A DNA stretch of 64,000 nucleotides from Micromonospora rhizosphaerae. GTDB taxonomy: Bacteria; Actinomycetota; Actinomycetes; Mycobacteriales; Micromonosporaceae. Location: contig NZ_FMHV01000002.1 in assembly GCF_900091465.1 (NCBI RefSeq), positions 6,076,001 to 6,140,000 on the forward strand. The letters are read 5' to 3'. The notes below the pieces were generated by a model. That model was not told the origin of the DNA. It searched no databases and saw only the letters and a list, made by a program, of their open reading frames with translations. Both the position numbers and the translations under genes were made by a program. Within the stretch, counting starts at the first letter, position 1. Every line of letters begins with the position of its first letter. Of the stretch, positions 36,253-44,429 are shown piece after piece.

Positions 36253-36732
36253 ATGCCCCTTGCACCGAATGATGTGCGGCCGTTCGCGGCCCTGGACGAC
36301 ATCGATCGCGCGATCCTGACCGAGCTGGCCGCCGACGGCCGGCTGCCGAACAACGCCCTGGCCGAGCGGGTGGGCGTGGCGCCGTCGACCTGCCTGGCTC
36401 GGACCCGGGCGCTGCGCGAGTGCGGGGCGATCCGCGGCTTCCACGCCGACGTGGATCCGGCCGCGGTGGGGCTGCCGTTGCAGGCGCTGGTGTCGGTCCG
36501 GCTGGCCGCGCACGAGCGGGCGGCGGTGGACGCGTTCCGGGCCCGATCGGTGCGACTGCCCGGGGTGGTGTCGGTGTTCCACGTGGCCGGCGCGGAGGAC
36601 TACGTGCTGCACGTGCGGGCGGCGTCGGGCGACGCGCTGCGCGACTTCGTGCTCGACCATTTGGCGGTGGACCCGGCGGTGCAGCACACCCAGACCAGCC
36701 TGATCTTCGAGCAGGCACGCGGTATGGGTTAA
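36253..36732 (+). CDS. Lrp/AsnC-family transcriptional regulator
   Basis: A 159-residue regulator. The N-terminal winged HTH reads LDDIDRAILTELAADGRLPNNALAERVGVAPSTCLARTRAL (about 14-54). It is followed by the RAM ligand-binding domain with VSVRLAAHER and VVSVFHVAGAEDYVLHVRA. AAGGA lies 7 nt before the ATG at 36253; the GTG at 36238 is less likely. Divergence from the sulfur amino acid lyase suggests that gene as its target, with methionine or cysteine as a plausible effector (inference). Confidence 0.92.
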   Translation: MPLAPNDVRPFAALDDIDRAILTELAADGRLPNNALAERVGVAPSTCLARTRALRECGAIRGFHADVDPAAVGLPLQALVSVRLAAHERAAVDAFRARSVRLPGVVSVFHVAGAEDYVLHVRAASGDALRDFVLDHLAVDPAVQHTQTSLIFEQARGMG

Positions 36733-36765
36733 GGCATATCCGGAACAGATCCGGCGGGAGCCGGG

Positions 36766-37788
36766 TTGATCACCTACGTGATCGACGTACCGTTGTCTGT
36801 TCTTGATCTTGCTCCCGTGGCCAGGGGCGCGACCGCCGGGGAGGCGTTGCGGCACACCACCGAGCTGGCCCGCCGCACCGAGGAGCTGGGCTATCACCGG
36901 TTCTGGGTGGCCGAGCACCACAACATGCCGGCGATCGCGAGTTCCGCCCCGGCCGTGCTGATCGCGCACCTGGCGGCGAACACCTCGACGATCCGGCTGG
37001 GCTCGGGCGGGGTGATGCTGCCCAACCACGCGCCGCTGGTGGTGGCCGAGCAGTTCGGCACCCTGGAGGCGCTGCACCCGGGCCGGATCGACCTGGGCAT
37101 CGGCCGGGCGCCGGGCACCGATCAGGTGACCGCGCTGGCGTTGCGCCGGACCATGGAGGGGCTGTCGGCCGAGGGCTTCCCCCGGGAGCTGGCGGACCTG
37201 ATGAACTACTTCAGCGGCGATGAGCCGGGGCCGATCACGGCCACCCCCGGGCGGGGCCAGTCGCCGGCGATCTGGCTGCTCGGATCGAGCAGGTTCAGCG
37301 CCCAGCTCGCCGGGTTGCTCGGCCTGCCGTTCTCCTTCGCGCACCACTTCAGCGCGCAGAACACCCTGCCCGCGCTGGCGCTGTACCGGCAGAGCTTCCG
37401 GCCGTCGCGCTGGCTGGAGAAGCCGTACGTGATGGTCGCGGTGAACGCGGTCTGCGCGGAGACCGACGAGCGGGCGGAGTGGCTGGCCGGGCCGGCCGGG
37501 TTGTCCTTCCTCAAGCTGCGCTCGGGCCGGCCGGAGCCGCTGGCCACGCCGGAGGAGGCCGCCGCGTACCCGTACACCGAGCTGGAGCGGGACTTCGTCG
37601 CGCAGCGCCGGGAGGGCCAGGCGACGGGCTCGCCGGAGACGGTCGGCCGGCAGCTGGGCGAGCTGCTGGAGCGCACCGGCGCGGACGAGCTGATGCTGAC
37701 CACGATGGTGTACGACGTGGCCGACCGGGTGCGGTCGTTCGAGCTGATCGCCGATCGGGTGGCCGGCGGGCTCACCCGGAACGCCTGA
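36766..37788 (+). CDS. LLM class flavin-dependent oxidoreductase
   Basis: A 340-residue bacterial luciferase-like TIM-barrel protein. Family hallmarks are the N-terminal [15 protein letters not shown], the HHN motif in [38 protein letters not shown] and [12 protein letters not shown]. It belongs to the MsnO8/YhbW-type group (alkanal monooxygenase-like) and uses FMNH2 made by a separate reductase. The substrate is unknown. The TTG at 36766 has GGGAG 5 nt upstream; GTG 36778 is an alternative. It follows the Lrp gene by 33 nt and may be co-transcribed with it. Confidence 0.9.
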   Translation: MITYVIDVPLSVLDLAPVARGATAGEALRHTTELARRTEELGYHRFWVAEHHNMPAIASSAPAVLIAHLAANTSTIRLGSGGVMLPNHAPLVVAEQFGTLEALHPGRIDLGIGRAPGTDQVTALALRRTMEGLSAEGFPRELADLMNYFSGDEPGPITATPGRGQSPAIWLLGSSRFSAQLAGLLGLPFSFAHHFSAQNTLPALALYRQSFRPSRWLEKPYVMVAVNAVCAETDERAEWLAGPAGLSFLKLRSGRPEPLATPEEAAAYPYTELERDFVAQRREGQATGSPETVGRQLGELLERTGADELMLTTMVYDVADRVRSFELIADRVAGGLTRNA

Positions 37789-37857
37789 AACACGCTCTTC
37801 ATAGCGGCGTCACTCCACCGTCGCGCAGCACCCCTAACTTGGTAGCCGGTGGTGGTA

Positions 37858-37947
37858 CGGCATCCCCGGTCGGGACGGGTCGGGGATGCCGCGGTGTGGT
37901 GCACCGGGTCGCCGACGTGCGGGTTTCCGCGGTTGGCGACCCGGTGC
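37858..37947 (+). terminator. Two consecutive hairpins after the LLM gene
   Basis: Stem 1 is an 11-bp perfect repeat (CGGCATCCCCG at 37858-37868 with CGGGGATGCCG at 37881-37891). Stem 2 is a 13-bp perfect repeat (GCACCGGGTCGCC at 37901-37913 with GGCGACCCGGTGC at 37935-37947) around a 21-nt loop. They fill most of the 246-nt gap before the decarboxylase gene. Confidence 0.6.
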
Positions 37948-38034
37948 CTGCCGTCGCCCGTCCCGGCAGACAGTCGCCATCCCACCTGGAGCCGGGCCCT
38001 TGCCGCCGGCGCCGGAAATTGATCGACTCAGCGG

Positions 38035-39468
38035 ATGGCTGAGCACATGGACCCCGAGGAGTTCCGTCGCGCCGGGTACGCGGTGGTGGACTGGATCGCG
38101 GACTACTGGACGACGCTCGGGCAGCGCCCGGTGACCTCCCAGGACCCACCGGGCGCGGTGGCCGCCGCGCTGCCGGCCGGTCCGACCGAGCGCGGCGAGC
38201 CGGTCGAGGCCGTGCTGGCCGACCTGGACAGTCTGATCGCGCCGCGGTTGACCCACTGGCAGCACCCGGGCTTCTTCGGCTACTTCCCGGCCAACACCTC
38301 CGGCCCGAGCGTGCTCGGCGACCTGGTCAGCTCAGGTCTCGGGGTGCAGGGCATGCTCTGGGCGACCGGGCCGGCCTGCACCGAGCTGGAGACGGTGATG
38401 CTGGACTGGCTGGCCGGGCTGCTCGGCCTGCCGGCGCGGTTCCGCTCCACCAGCCGGGGCGGCGGGGTGATCCAGGACTCGGCGTCCTCGGCGACGCTGG
38501 TCGCCACCCTCGGCGCGCTGCACCGGACCAGCAAGGGCCGCTGGCGGGAGGTCGGGGTCGACCAGCGCTACCGGGCGTACACGTCCACGCAGGGGCACTC
38601 CTCCATCGAGAAGGCCGCCCGGATCGCGGGGCTCGGCGCCGACGGCGTCCGCCCGGTGGAGGTGGACCCGCAGACCCAGGCGATGCGGCCTGAGGAGCTG
38701 CGGGCGGCGATCGAGGCGGACCGGGCGGCCGGGGTGGTGCCGGCGATCGTGGTGGCGACGATCGGGACGACCTCCACCACCGCCGTCGACCCGCTGCCGG
38801 AGATCGGCGCGATCTGCGCGGAGTACGGGATCTGGCTGCACGTCGACGCCGCGTACGCGGGGGCGGCCGCGGTCTGCCCGGAGCTGCGCTGGTCGCACGC
38901 CGGCCTGGAGCACGCCGATTCGTACTGCTTCGACCCGCACAAGTGGCTGCTCACCGGCTTCGACTGCGACGCGTTCTGGGTCGCGGACCGGGGTGAGCTG
39001 ATCGAGGCGCTCACGGTGATGCCGGAGTTCCTGCGCAACGCGGCGACCGAGTCCGGCGCGGTGATCGACTACCGGGACTGGCAGGTGCCGCTGGGCCGTC
39101 GCTTCCGGGCGCTCAAGCTCTGGTTCGTGCTCCGCTGGTACGGGGTGGAGGGGCTGCGGGCGCACATCCGCTCCGGGGTGACGCTCGCCGGCCGGTTCGC
39201 CGAGCGGGTCGGCGCCGACGACCGGTTCGAGTTGGCCGCGCCGCACCCGTTCTCGCTGGTCTGTTTCCGGCTGCGGGCCGGGGACGAGCCGAGCGCCGAG
39301 CTGCTGCGCCGGGCCAACGGCACCGGCCGGGTGCACCTGACGCACACCCGGGTCGAGGGGCGGTACGCACTGCGGCTGGCGGTCGGCTCCCCGCTGACCA
39401 CCGAGAAGCACGTCGACGAGGCGTGGAACCTGCTGGCCGCGACGGCCGACGACCTGGTGGGCGCCTGA
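38035..39468 (+). CDS. PLP-dependent aromatic L-amino acid decarboxylase
   Basis: A 477-residue group II decarboxylase. The N-terminal MDPEEFRRAGYAVVDWIADY and the HPGFFGYFPAN loop are typical of DOPA/tryptophan decarboxylases. His188 stacks on PLP, Asp271 lies in HVDAAYAG and Lys303 in DPHKWLL binds the cofactor. The catalytic-loop Tyr region is present but the precise substrate (Trp, Tyr, Phe or Dopa) cannot be read. The ATG at 38035 lacks a Shine-Dalgarno and the one at 38047 is possible. An isolated TTGATCGACTCA, resembling the ends of the 17.5-kb repeats, lies at 38019-38030. Confidence 0.92.
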   Translation: MAEHMDPEEFRRAGYAVVDWIADYWTTLGQRPVTSQDPPGAVAAALPAGPTERGEPVEAVLADLDSLIAPRLTHWQHPGFFGYFPANTSGPSVLGDLVSSGLGVQGMLWATGPACTELETVMLDWLAGLLGLPARFRSTSRGGGVIQDSASSATLVATLGALHRTSKGRWREVGVDQRYRAYTSTQGHSSIEKAARIAGLGADGVRPVEVDPQTQAMRPEELRAAIEADRAAGVVPAIVVATIGTTSTTAVDPLPEIGAICAEYGIWLHVDAAYAGAAAVCPELRWSHAGLEHADSYCFDPHKWLLTGFDCDAFWVADRGELIEALTVMPEFLRNAATESGAVIDYRDWQVPLGRRFRALKLWFVLRWYGVEGLRAHIRSGVTLAGRFAERVGADDRFELAAPHPFSLVCFRLRAGDEPSAELLRRANGTGRVHLTHTRVEGRYALRLAVGSPLTTEKHVDEAWNLLAATADDLVGA

Positions 39469-39554
39469 CCGCCGGACGAGCGGCGGCCGCCGACCAGCCG
39501 ACGATCGGCGACCGCCGCCGTAGGGAGGCCGGTCTCGCCGCGGCCGGTGCCGGG

Positions 39555-40568
39555 TCAGCCCTCGACCGCCGCCGCCAGCCGCCGGGCGTCGTCCGCGTCG
39601 TCGGCCACCGGCTCCGGCGGCAGGGCGGCGCGCGACGTCCCGGCCGGGCCGGCGATCGCCGTCGTGGACACGGCGTCGGCGGCCAGCGCCGCCTCGGCGA
39701 CGGCCCGGGCCCGACGGGTACGTCGCAGCGCCCGCACCGCCAGTGCCAGCGCGACCAGCCACCCGGCGGCGAGCAGCGCGTAGACCACGGACGGGACCGG
39801 CCCGCGCAGCTCGCCGGCGCGGAGCAGCGTCCGGGCGTTGGTCAGCACGATCACGCCGCCGATGACGGCGCCGAGCAGCTGGGCGGGGACGATCCGGACC
39901 AGCCAGGCGGCGATCGGCGCGGCGACCAGGCCGCCGACCAGCAGCGCCGCCACGGTCGGCAGCAGGAAGCCCTCGGAGCCGAGGCCGATCAGGAAGCCGG
40001 CGCTGGCGGCGCCGGCGACCATGATCTCGGCGGTGTCGACGGAGCCGATCACCTTGCGCGGCTCCATCCGGCCGGAGACCAGCAGCGCCGGCGTGGCGAC
40101 CGGCCCCCATCCCCCGCCGCCGGTGGCGTCGATGAAACCGGCGACCAGGCCGAGCGGGCCGAGGAACCGCCCCCGCAGCCGGCCGGCGGTCGGGTTGGCG
40201 CGCAACGGCCGGGAGAAGCGCACCAGCAGGTACGCGCCGAGGGTGAACAGGAGCGCGGCCATCCACGGTGCGGCGGCCTCGGTGGAGATCGAGCTGAGGA
40301 AGGTGGCGCCGGCGAACCCGCCGATCGCGCCCGGCACCGCGATGCGGCCGACCACCCGCCAGTCGACGTTGCCGAACCGCCAGTGCGCGACCCCGGCGGC
40401 GAACGTGGTGCCGATCTCGGCCAGGTGCACCGAGGCGGACGCGGCGGCCGGCGCCACGCCGGCGAAGAGCAGCAGCGTGGACGAGGTCAGCCCGTACGCC
40501 ATGCCGAGCGCTCCGTCGACCAGCTGTGCCGCGAGCCCGACCAGAGCGAGGACCAGCAGCTTGCGCAC
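39555..40568 (-). CDS. TauE/SafE-family sulfite or organosulfonate exporter
   Basis: A 337-residue membrane protein of the TauE/SafE family with eight or so hydrophobic segments. The first motif VGLAAQLVDGALGMAYGLTSSTLLL and the repeat copy LGLVAGFIDATGGGGWGPVATPALL show the internal duplication of the family. The GTG at 40568 has AGGGGG 5 nt upstream; the ATG at 40592 has GGAG directly against it and is less likely. The C-terminal 75 residues are Ala/Arg-rich and cytoplasmic. The neighbouring Rrf2 regulator and a TCGAC-N3-GTCGA dyad before the start suggest control by sulfur or redox status. Confidence 0.88.
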   Translation of the reverse strand: MRKLLVLALVGLAAQLVDGALGMAYGLTSSTLLLFAGVAPAAASASVHLAEIGTTFAAGVAHWRFGNVDWRVVGRIAVPGAIGGFAGATFLSSISTEAAAPWMAALLFTLGAYLLVRFSRPLRANPTAGRLRGRFLGPLGLVAGFIDATGGGGWGPVATPALLVSGRMEPRKVIGSVDTAEIMVAGAASAGFLIGLGSEGFLLPTVAALLVGGLVAAPIAAWLVRIVPAQLLGAVIGGVIVLTNARTLLRAGELRGPVPSVVYALLAAGWLVALALAVRALRRTRRARAVAEAALAADAVSTTAIAGPAGTSRAALPPEPVADDADDARRLAAAVEG

Positions 40569-40598
40569 GAGCGCCCCCTGACTTTTCGGCATCTCCTA

Positions 40599-40611
40599 TC
40601 GACTTGGTCGA
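40599..40611. promoter_or_regulatory. Putative Rrf2 operator upstream of the TauE/SafE gene
   Basis: TCGAC-TTG-GTCGA, a dyad with 5-bp arms, lies 31 nt upstream of the GTG start in a locally AT-rich patch. Rrf2 proteins such as CymR and IscR bind related short dyads, and an Rrf2 gene is the next gene upstream on the same strand. Confidence 0.45.
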
Positions 40612-40713
40612 CAATGCGGCACCGGTGTGCTCCGGTCAAGTCCCCATCCGGTTGGTGGGACCCGCCGGACGGCCCGGGCCGGGGCGCGGGTCAGCCGGGT
40701 CGGAAAGGAGGAT

Positions 40714-41181
40714 TCAGCTCCAGGCGCGCGGATCGGCGGCGAGCTCGTTGACCCGGCTGGGCAGCGTGCCGCTGGCCACGTCGGCGATCGTGACCAGCTC
40801 CAGGATCTGCCGCTCACTGGCCCGCAGCGCGATCCAGACGTCTTGCAGCGCGCGGGCGGCGCCGTGGTAGCCGAGCTGCTCCGGTCGCTGTCCCCGGATG
40901 TGGGCCAGCGGGCCGTCGATCACCCGGATCACCTCGGCGAGGGAGATCTCCGAGGCCGGCCGGGCGAGCCAGTAGCCGCCCTCCGGGCCACGCTGGGCAT
41001 GCACGATCCCTCCCCGGCGCAGCTGGAGCAGGATGCTCTCGAGGAACTTCGGCGGGATCTCCTGGGCGCGGGCGATCTGCTCGGCCGTCACGGGCCGGCC
41101 GCGCCCGGTCGTGCCGTCGGCGACCGAGGCCAGCTCGGCGGCCGCGCGGAGGGCGTAGTCGACCCGGGCGGAGAGACGCAT
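40714..41181 (-). CDS. Rrf2-family transcriptional regulator without cysteines
   Basis: A 155-residue regulator beginning MRLSARVDYALRAAAELA, the canonical Rrf2 N-terminus, with the recognition segment EIPPKFLESILLQLRRGGIVHAQRGPEGGYWLARP. No Cys is present at all, so it cannot hold the Fe-S cluster of IscR or NsrR; it would be a CymR-like apo regulator. It lies upstream of the TauE/SafE gene on the same strand, which makes cysteine or sulfite metabolism a likely target. TAACCT ends 7 nt before the ATG, and there is no Shine-Dalgarno, so the mRNA may be leaderless. Confidence 0.92.
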   Translation of the reverse strand: MRLSARVDYALRAAAELASVADGTTGRGRPVTAEQIARAQEIPPKFLESILLQLRRGGIVHAQRGPEGGYWLARPASEISLAEVIRVIDGPLAHIRGQRPEQLGYHGAARALQDVWIALRASERQILELVTIADVASGTLPSRVNELAADPRAWS

Positions 41182-41260
41182 GGCGGCAAGGTTAGCCGCC
41201 ACGTCAGCCACCAGGGGTGCCGACCCTCGGCCGGTCGGCCGGGGTCGGATGCCCGCTCGG

Positions 41261-42145
41261 TCAGGCGCCGACCCGGCGCAGCAGCCCCTCCTGTACCGCG
41301 CTGGCGATGTGCCGGCCGTCGGTGGTGAACATCCGGCCGGTGGCCAGGCCCCGCGCGCCGGAGGCGGACGGGCTCCAGCAGTCGTAGAGGAACCACTCGT
41401 CGGCCCGGAACGACCGATGGAACCACAGCGCATGGTCGAGGCTCGCGCCCACCACGCCGCCAGGCCCCCACACCTCGCCGTGCACCGACAGCACCGAGTC
41501 GAGCAGGGTCAGGTCGGAGGCGTACGTCAGGGCGCAGGCGTGCAGCAGCGGATCGTCCGGCAGCTTGCCGTCGATGCGCATCCAGACCCGCTGGTGCGGC
41601 TCGGCGGGGCGGTCGCCGGGGCGTACCCAGCCGGGCTCGCCCACGTAGCGAACGTCCATCGGGCGGGGGATCCGGCCCCAGATGCCGAGCCGCTCGGGGT
41701 AGCGGGAGAGCCGGTCGGTCATCGTGGGGACCTCGTCCGGCCCCGGCACGTCGGGCGGGCTGGGCGCGTGGTGGTCCAGCCCCTCCTCCTGCCGCTGGAA
41801 GGACGCCGACATGAAGAAGATCGGCTTGTCGTGCTGGAGCGCCACCGAGCGGCGCACCGAGAAGGATCGGCCGTCCCGGATGTTCTCCACCTGGTACTCG
41901 ATCGGCTCGGCCGGGTCGCCCGGGCGGACGAAGTAGCCGTGCAGCGAATGCACGAAACGCTCCGGGTCCACGGTGCGGCCGGCGGCGACCAGCGCCTGGC
42001 CGGCGACCTGCCCGCCGTACACCCGCTGCGGACCGACCGGGGGGCTGATCCCCCGGAAGGTCATGTCGTCGGTCTGCTCGAGGTCGAGCACCTCGAGGAG
42101 CTGATCGACCGCGGCCTGGCCGGTCACCGCCGTGGGACCGCTCAC
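41261..42145 (-). CDS. tesB: Acyl-CoA thioesterase II (TesB)
   Basis: A 294-residue double hot-dog thioesterase that hydrolyses acyl-CoA. The first hot-dog has RVYGGQVAGQALVAA and HSLHGYFVRPGDP. The second carries the catalytic Asp in YASDLTLLDSVL and HALWFHRSFRADEW. The GTG start overlaps the pyk stop as GTGA, so the two are coupled. A pyk-tesB order is known from mycobacteria (pykA-tesB1), supporting the assignment. Confidence 0.93.
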   Translation of the reverse strand: MSGPTAVTGQAAVDQLLEVLDLEQTDDMTFRGISPPVGPQRVYGGQVAGQALVAAGRTVDPERFVHSLHGYFVRPGDPAEPIEYQVENIRDGRSFSVRRSVALQHDKPIFFMSASFQRQEEGLDHHAPSPPDVPGPDEVPTMTDRLSRYPERLGIWGRIPRPMDVRYVGEPGWVRPGDRPAEPHQRVWMRIDGKLPDDPLLHACALTYASDLTLLDSVLSVHGEVWGPGGVVGASLDHALWFHRSFRADEWFLYDCWSPSASGARGLATGRMFTTDGRHIASAVQEGLLRRVGA

Positions 42146-43590
42146 TGCAGGGCCCGCGCGGAAGCGGCGTCGACCAGCGAGCCGAGTTGGTGCACCCGCA
42201 GCGTGTTGGTCGAGCCCGGGGTCCCGGGCGGGCTGCCGGCGACGATCACGACATAGTCGCCGGGGTTGGCCCGGTTGAGGCCGAGCAGCGCCTGGTCGAC
42301 CTGGCGGAACATGGCGTCGGTGTGCTCGACGAACGGCATCAGGAAGGTCTCCACGCCCCACGAGAGGGCGAGTTGGTTGCGCACCTCGGGCACCGGGGTG
42401 AAGGCGAGCAGCGGCAGGTCGCAGTGCAGCCGGCTCAGCCGCCGGACGGTGTCGCCGGTCTGCGAGAAGGCGACCAGGGCCTTGGCGCCGATGGCCCGGG
42501 CGATCGAGGCGGCGCCCACGGTGAGGGCGCCGCCGTGGGTACGCGGGTCGTGCTGGAGCCGGGGCACCCCCATCGAGCCGGACTCCGTGGTGCTGACGAT
42601 CTTGGCCATGGTGCTGACGGTGAGCACCGGGTACCTGCCGACGCTGGTCTCGCCGGAGAGCATCACCGCGTCCGCGCCGTCGAGCACCGCGTTGGCCACG
42701 TCGGAGGCCTCGGCGCGGGTCGGCCGCGAATTCTCGATCATGGAGTCGAGCATCTGGGTGGCCACGATGACCGGCTTGGCGTTCTCCCGGCACAGCTGGA
42801 CGGCGCGCTTCTGCACCAGCGGCACCTGGTCGAGCGGAAGCTCCACGCCGAGGTCGCCGCGGGCGACCATGATGCCGTCGAAGGCGAGCACGATCGCCTC
42901 GAGGTGGTCCACCGCCTCGGGCTTCTCCACCTTGGCCAGCACCGGGCGGTGCACGCCCTCCTCGGCCATGATGGCGTGCACGAGCTTGATGTCCTCCGGC
43001 GAGCGGACGAAGGAGAGCGCGACCAGGTCGACGCCCAGGCCGAGGGCGAAGCGCAGGTCCGCGGCGTCCTTCTCGGACAGCGCGGGGACGCTGACCGCCA
43101 CGTTGGGCAGGGACACGCCCTTGTTGTTGGAGACCGCGCCGCCCTCGGTGACCAGGACGCGGATGTCGTTGCCGCTGACCTCGCTGACCTCGACGGCGAC
43201 CCGGCCGTCGTCGATCAGCAGCCGGTCGCCCGGCTTCACCTCCTCGGGCAGCTTGCGGTAGGTGCAGGAGACGCGGTCCCTGGAGCCGACGATGTCGTCG
43301 GCGGTGATCACCACCGAGTCGCCGGTGCGCCACTCGTGCGGGCCCTCGGCGAACCTGCCGAGCCGGATCTTCGGGCCCTGCAGGTCGGCCAGGACGGCGA
43401 CGGGCCGGCCGGCGGACTCGGCCGCCTCCCGGACCATCCGGTAGACCGACTCATGGTCCGCGTGGCTGCCGTGGCTGAAGTTGAGTCGCGCGACGTTCAT
43501 GCCCGCCTCGACCAGCCCTCGGATGCGCTCCGGGGACGAGGTGGCGGGACCGAGAGTGCAGACGATCTTCGCGCGGCGTGTCACGCCCAT
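42142..43590 (-). CDS. pyk: Pyruvate kinase
   Basis: A 482-residue glycolytic enzyme converting PEP and ADP to pyruvate and ATP. Visible are KIVCTLGPATSSPERIRGLVEAGMNVARLNFSHG at the N-terminus, the metal-binding MVARGDLGVELP and the catalytic MLDSMIENSRPTRAEASDVANAVLDG segment, then the regulatory C-domain with AFSQTGDTVRRLSR. The length and the motifs are standard. The ATG at 43590 has GGAGGAGAG about 9 nt upstream. The 210-nt gap before it holds no gene. Confidence 0.97.
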   Translation of the reverse strand: MGVTRRAKIVCTLGPATSSPERIRGLVEAGMNVARLNFSHGSHADHESVYRMVREAAESAGRPVAVLADLQGPKIRLGRFAEGPHEWRTGDSVVITADDIVGSRDRVSCTYRKLPEEVKPGDRLLIDDGRVAVEVSEVSGNDIRVLVTEGGAVSNNKGVSLPNVAVSVPALSEKDAADLRFALGLGVDLVALSFVRSPEDIKLVHAIMAEEGVHRPVLAKVEKPEAVDHLEAIVLAFDGIMVARGDLGVELPLDQVPLVQKRAVQLCRENAKPVIVATQMLDSMIENSRPTRAEASDVANAVLDGADAVMLSGETSVGRYPVLTVSTMAKIVSTTESGSMGVPRLQHDPRTHGGALTVGAASIARAIGAKALVAFSQTGDTVRRLSRLHCDLPLLAFTPVPEVRNQLALSWGVETFLMPFVEHTDAMFRQVDQALLGLNRANPGDYVVIVAGSPPGTPGSTNTLRVHQLGSLVDAASARALQ

Positions 43591-43800
43591 CAGGCTAGTC
43601 TCTCCTCCGGGTCAACCTGCGGGCCGACCCCTTTCGGGCTGCGGAACAATTGTCCAACGACGCGCGATCCCCGCGCGGCGGGCGGACGGAACCGCACCGG
43701 AACTCGTATGTCGGCGGGCATCGGCGACCGCGCGGCGAAGATCGTACCGCCCGGCCGCGTCCCCCGCCGGGGTGCTCCCGCAGCCCGGTGATCCGGGGGG

Positions 43801-44166
43801 TCAGTGCTGTTCTTTGGCGAGGGGGAACTCCAGCGAGCCGGCCGGGCAGAGGAAGGTCAGCACGTCCACCCGGTAGAGCCCGGCCTGCACGGCCGGGTCG
43901 GCCTCCATCACGCTGCGGATGTCGTCGACGGAACCGGTGCAGGCCAGGCCGAAGCCGATCGGCGGGTCCGGCTGGCGCGCCGGCCCGTCCACCGAGCCGG
44001 CGACCAGGATGATGCCCTTCCGTTGCAGCGCGTGCATGTGCTCGAGGTGCTCGGCCTGCAACCGCTGCACCGTCTCCTCGGGCAGGGCCCGTCCGGAGGG
44101 CCCCGGGTACAGCACGATGCATTCGTACGTGTCGAGCGCGAAGTCGACCTCCGGCGTTCGCCCCAT
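43801..44166 (-). CDS. YCII-related domain protein
   Basis: A 121-residue protein of the YciI/YCII ferredoxin-like family: MHALQRKGIILVAGSVDG carries the central part, and the C-terminal PAVQAGLYRVDVLTFLCPAGSLEFP closes the dimer fold. An N-terminal segment (MGRTPEVDFALDTYECIVLYPG) replaces the usual first strand. Family members are small enzymes or regulators of uncertain function. The ATG at 44166 has GGGAGGGGG about 4 nt upstream. A perfect 14-bp palindrome sits just before the ribosome site. Confidence 0.85.
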   Translation of the reverse strand: MGRTPEVDFALDTYECIVLYPGPSGRALPEETVQRLQAEHLEHMHALQRKGIILVAGSVDGPARQPDPPIGFGLACTGSVDDIRSVMEADPAVQAGLYRVDVLTFLCPAGSLEFPLAKEQH

Positions 44167-44179
44167 GGCACCCCCTCCC

Positions 44180-44193
44180 GTCGGACGTCCGAC
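44180..44193. promoter_or_regulatory. Perfect palindrome upstream of the YCII gene
   Basis: GTCGGACGTCCGAC is its own reverse complement and lies 13 nt before the YCII start codon. It may be an operator; chance occurrence cannot be excluded in GC-rich DNA. Confidence 0.3.
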
Positions 44194-44319
44194 TCCGGCA
44201 CAGCGTCGCACGCGCGGGACGTTGAAGGTGGCGATCTGCGGGCAAACCAATGGCCTGGTGGCTGGAGTGGCCGCCGATGACGGACAGGATCGGGGATCGG
44301 CTCATGGCGATCGGCGCCG

Positions 44320-44379
44320 GCCGCGGCCGAGGTGCAGCTCACCGACGACGAGTTCGAGGCCCTCGCCAGGGCCGCCTGA
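44320..44379 (+). pseudogene. Possible 3' gene remnant
   Basis: A short frame reading APAAAEVQLTDDEFEALARAA and a TGA looks like the conserved end of a protein (aldo/keto reductases often finish this way). It is cut off by an in-frame stop at 44278 and has no start. The 263-nt gap 44167-44429 contains no complete gene. Confidence 0.25.
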
Positions 44380-44391
44380 CCTGGACGTGGA

Positions 44392-44418
44392 GGCCGGCCG
44401 CCACGGTGGCGGCCGGCC
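44392..44418 (-). terminator. Terminator of the lipase gene
   Basis: A perfect 12-bp stem (GGCCGGCCGCCA pairing with TGGCGGCCGGCC) with a 3-nt loop starts 11 nt after the lipase stop. Confidence 0.8.
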
Positions 44419-44429
44419 GTCCCGGGTAC

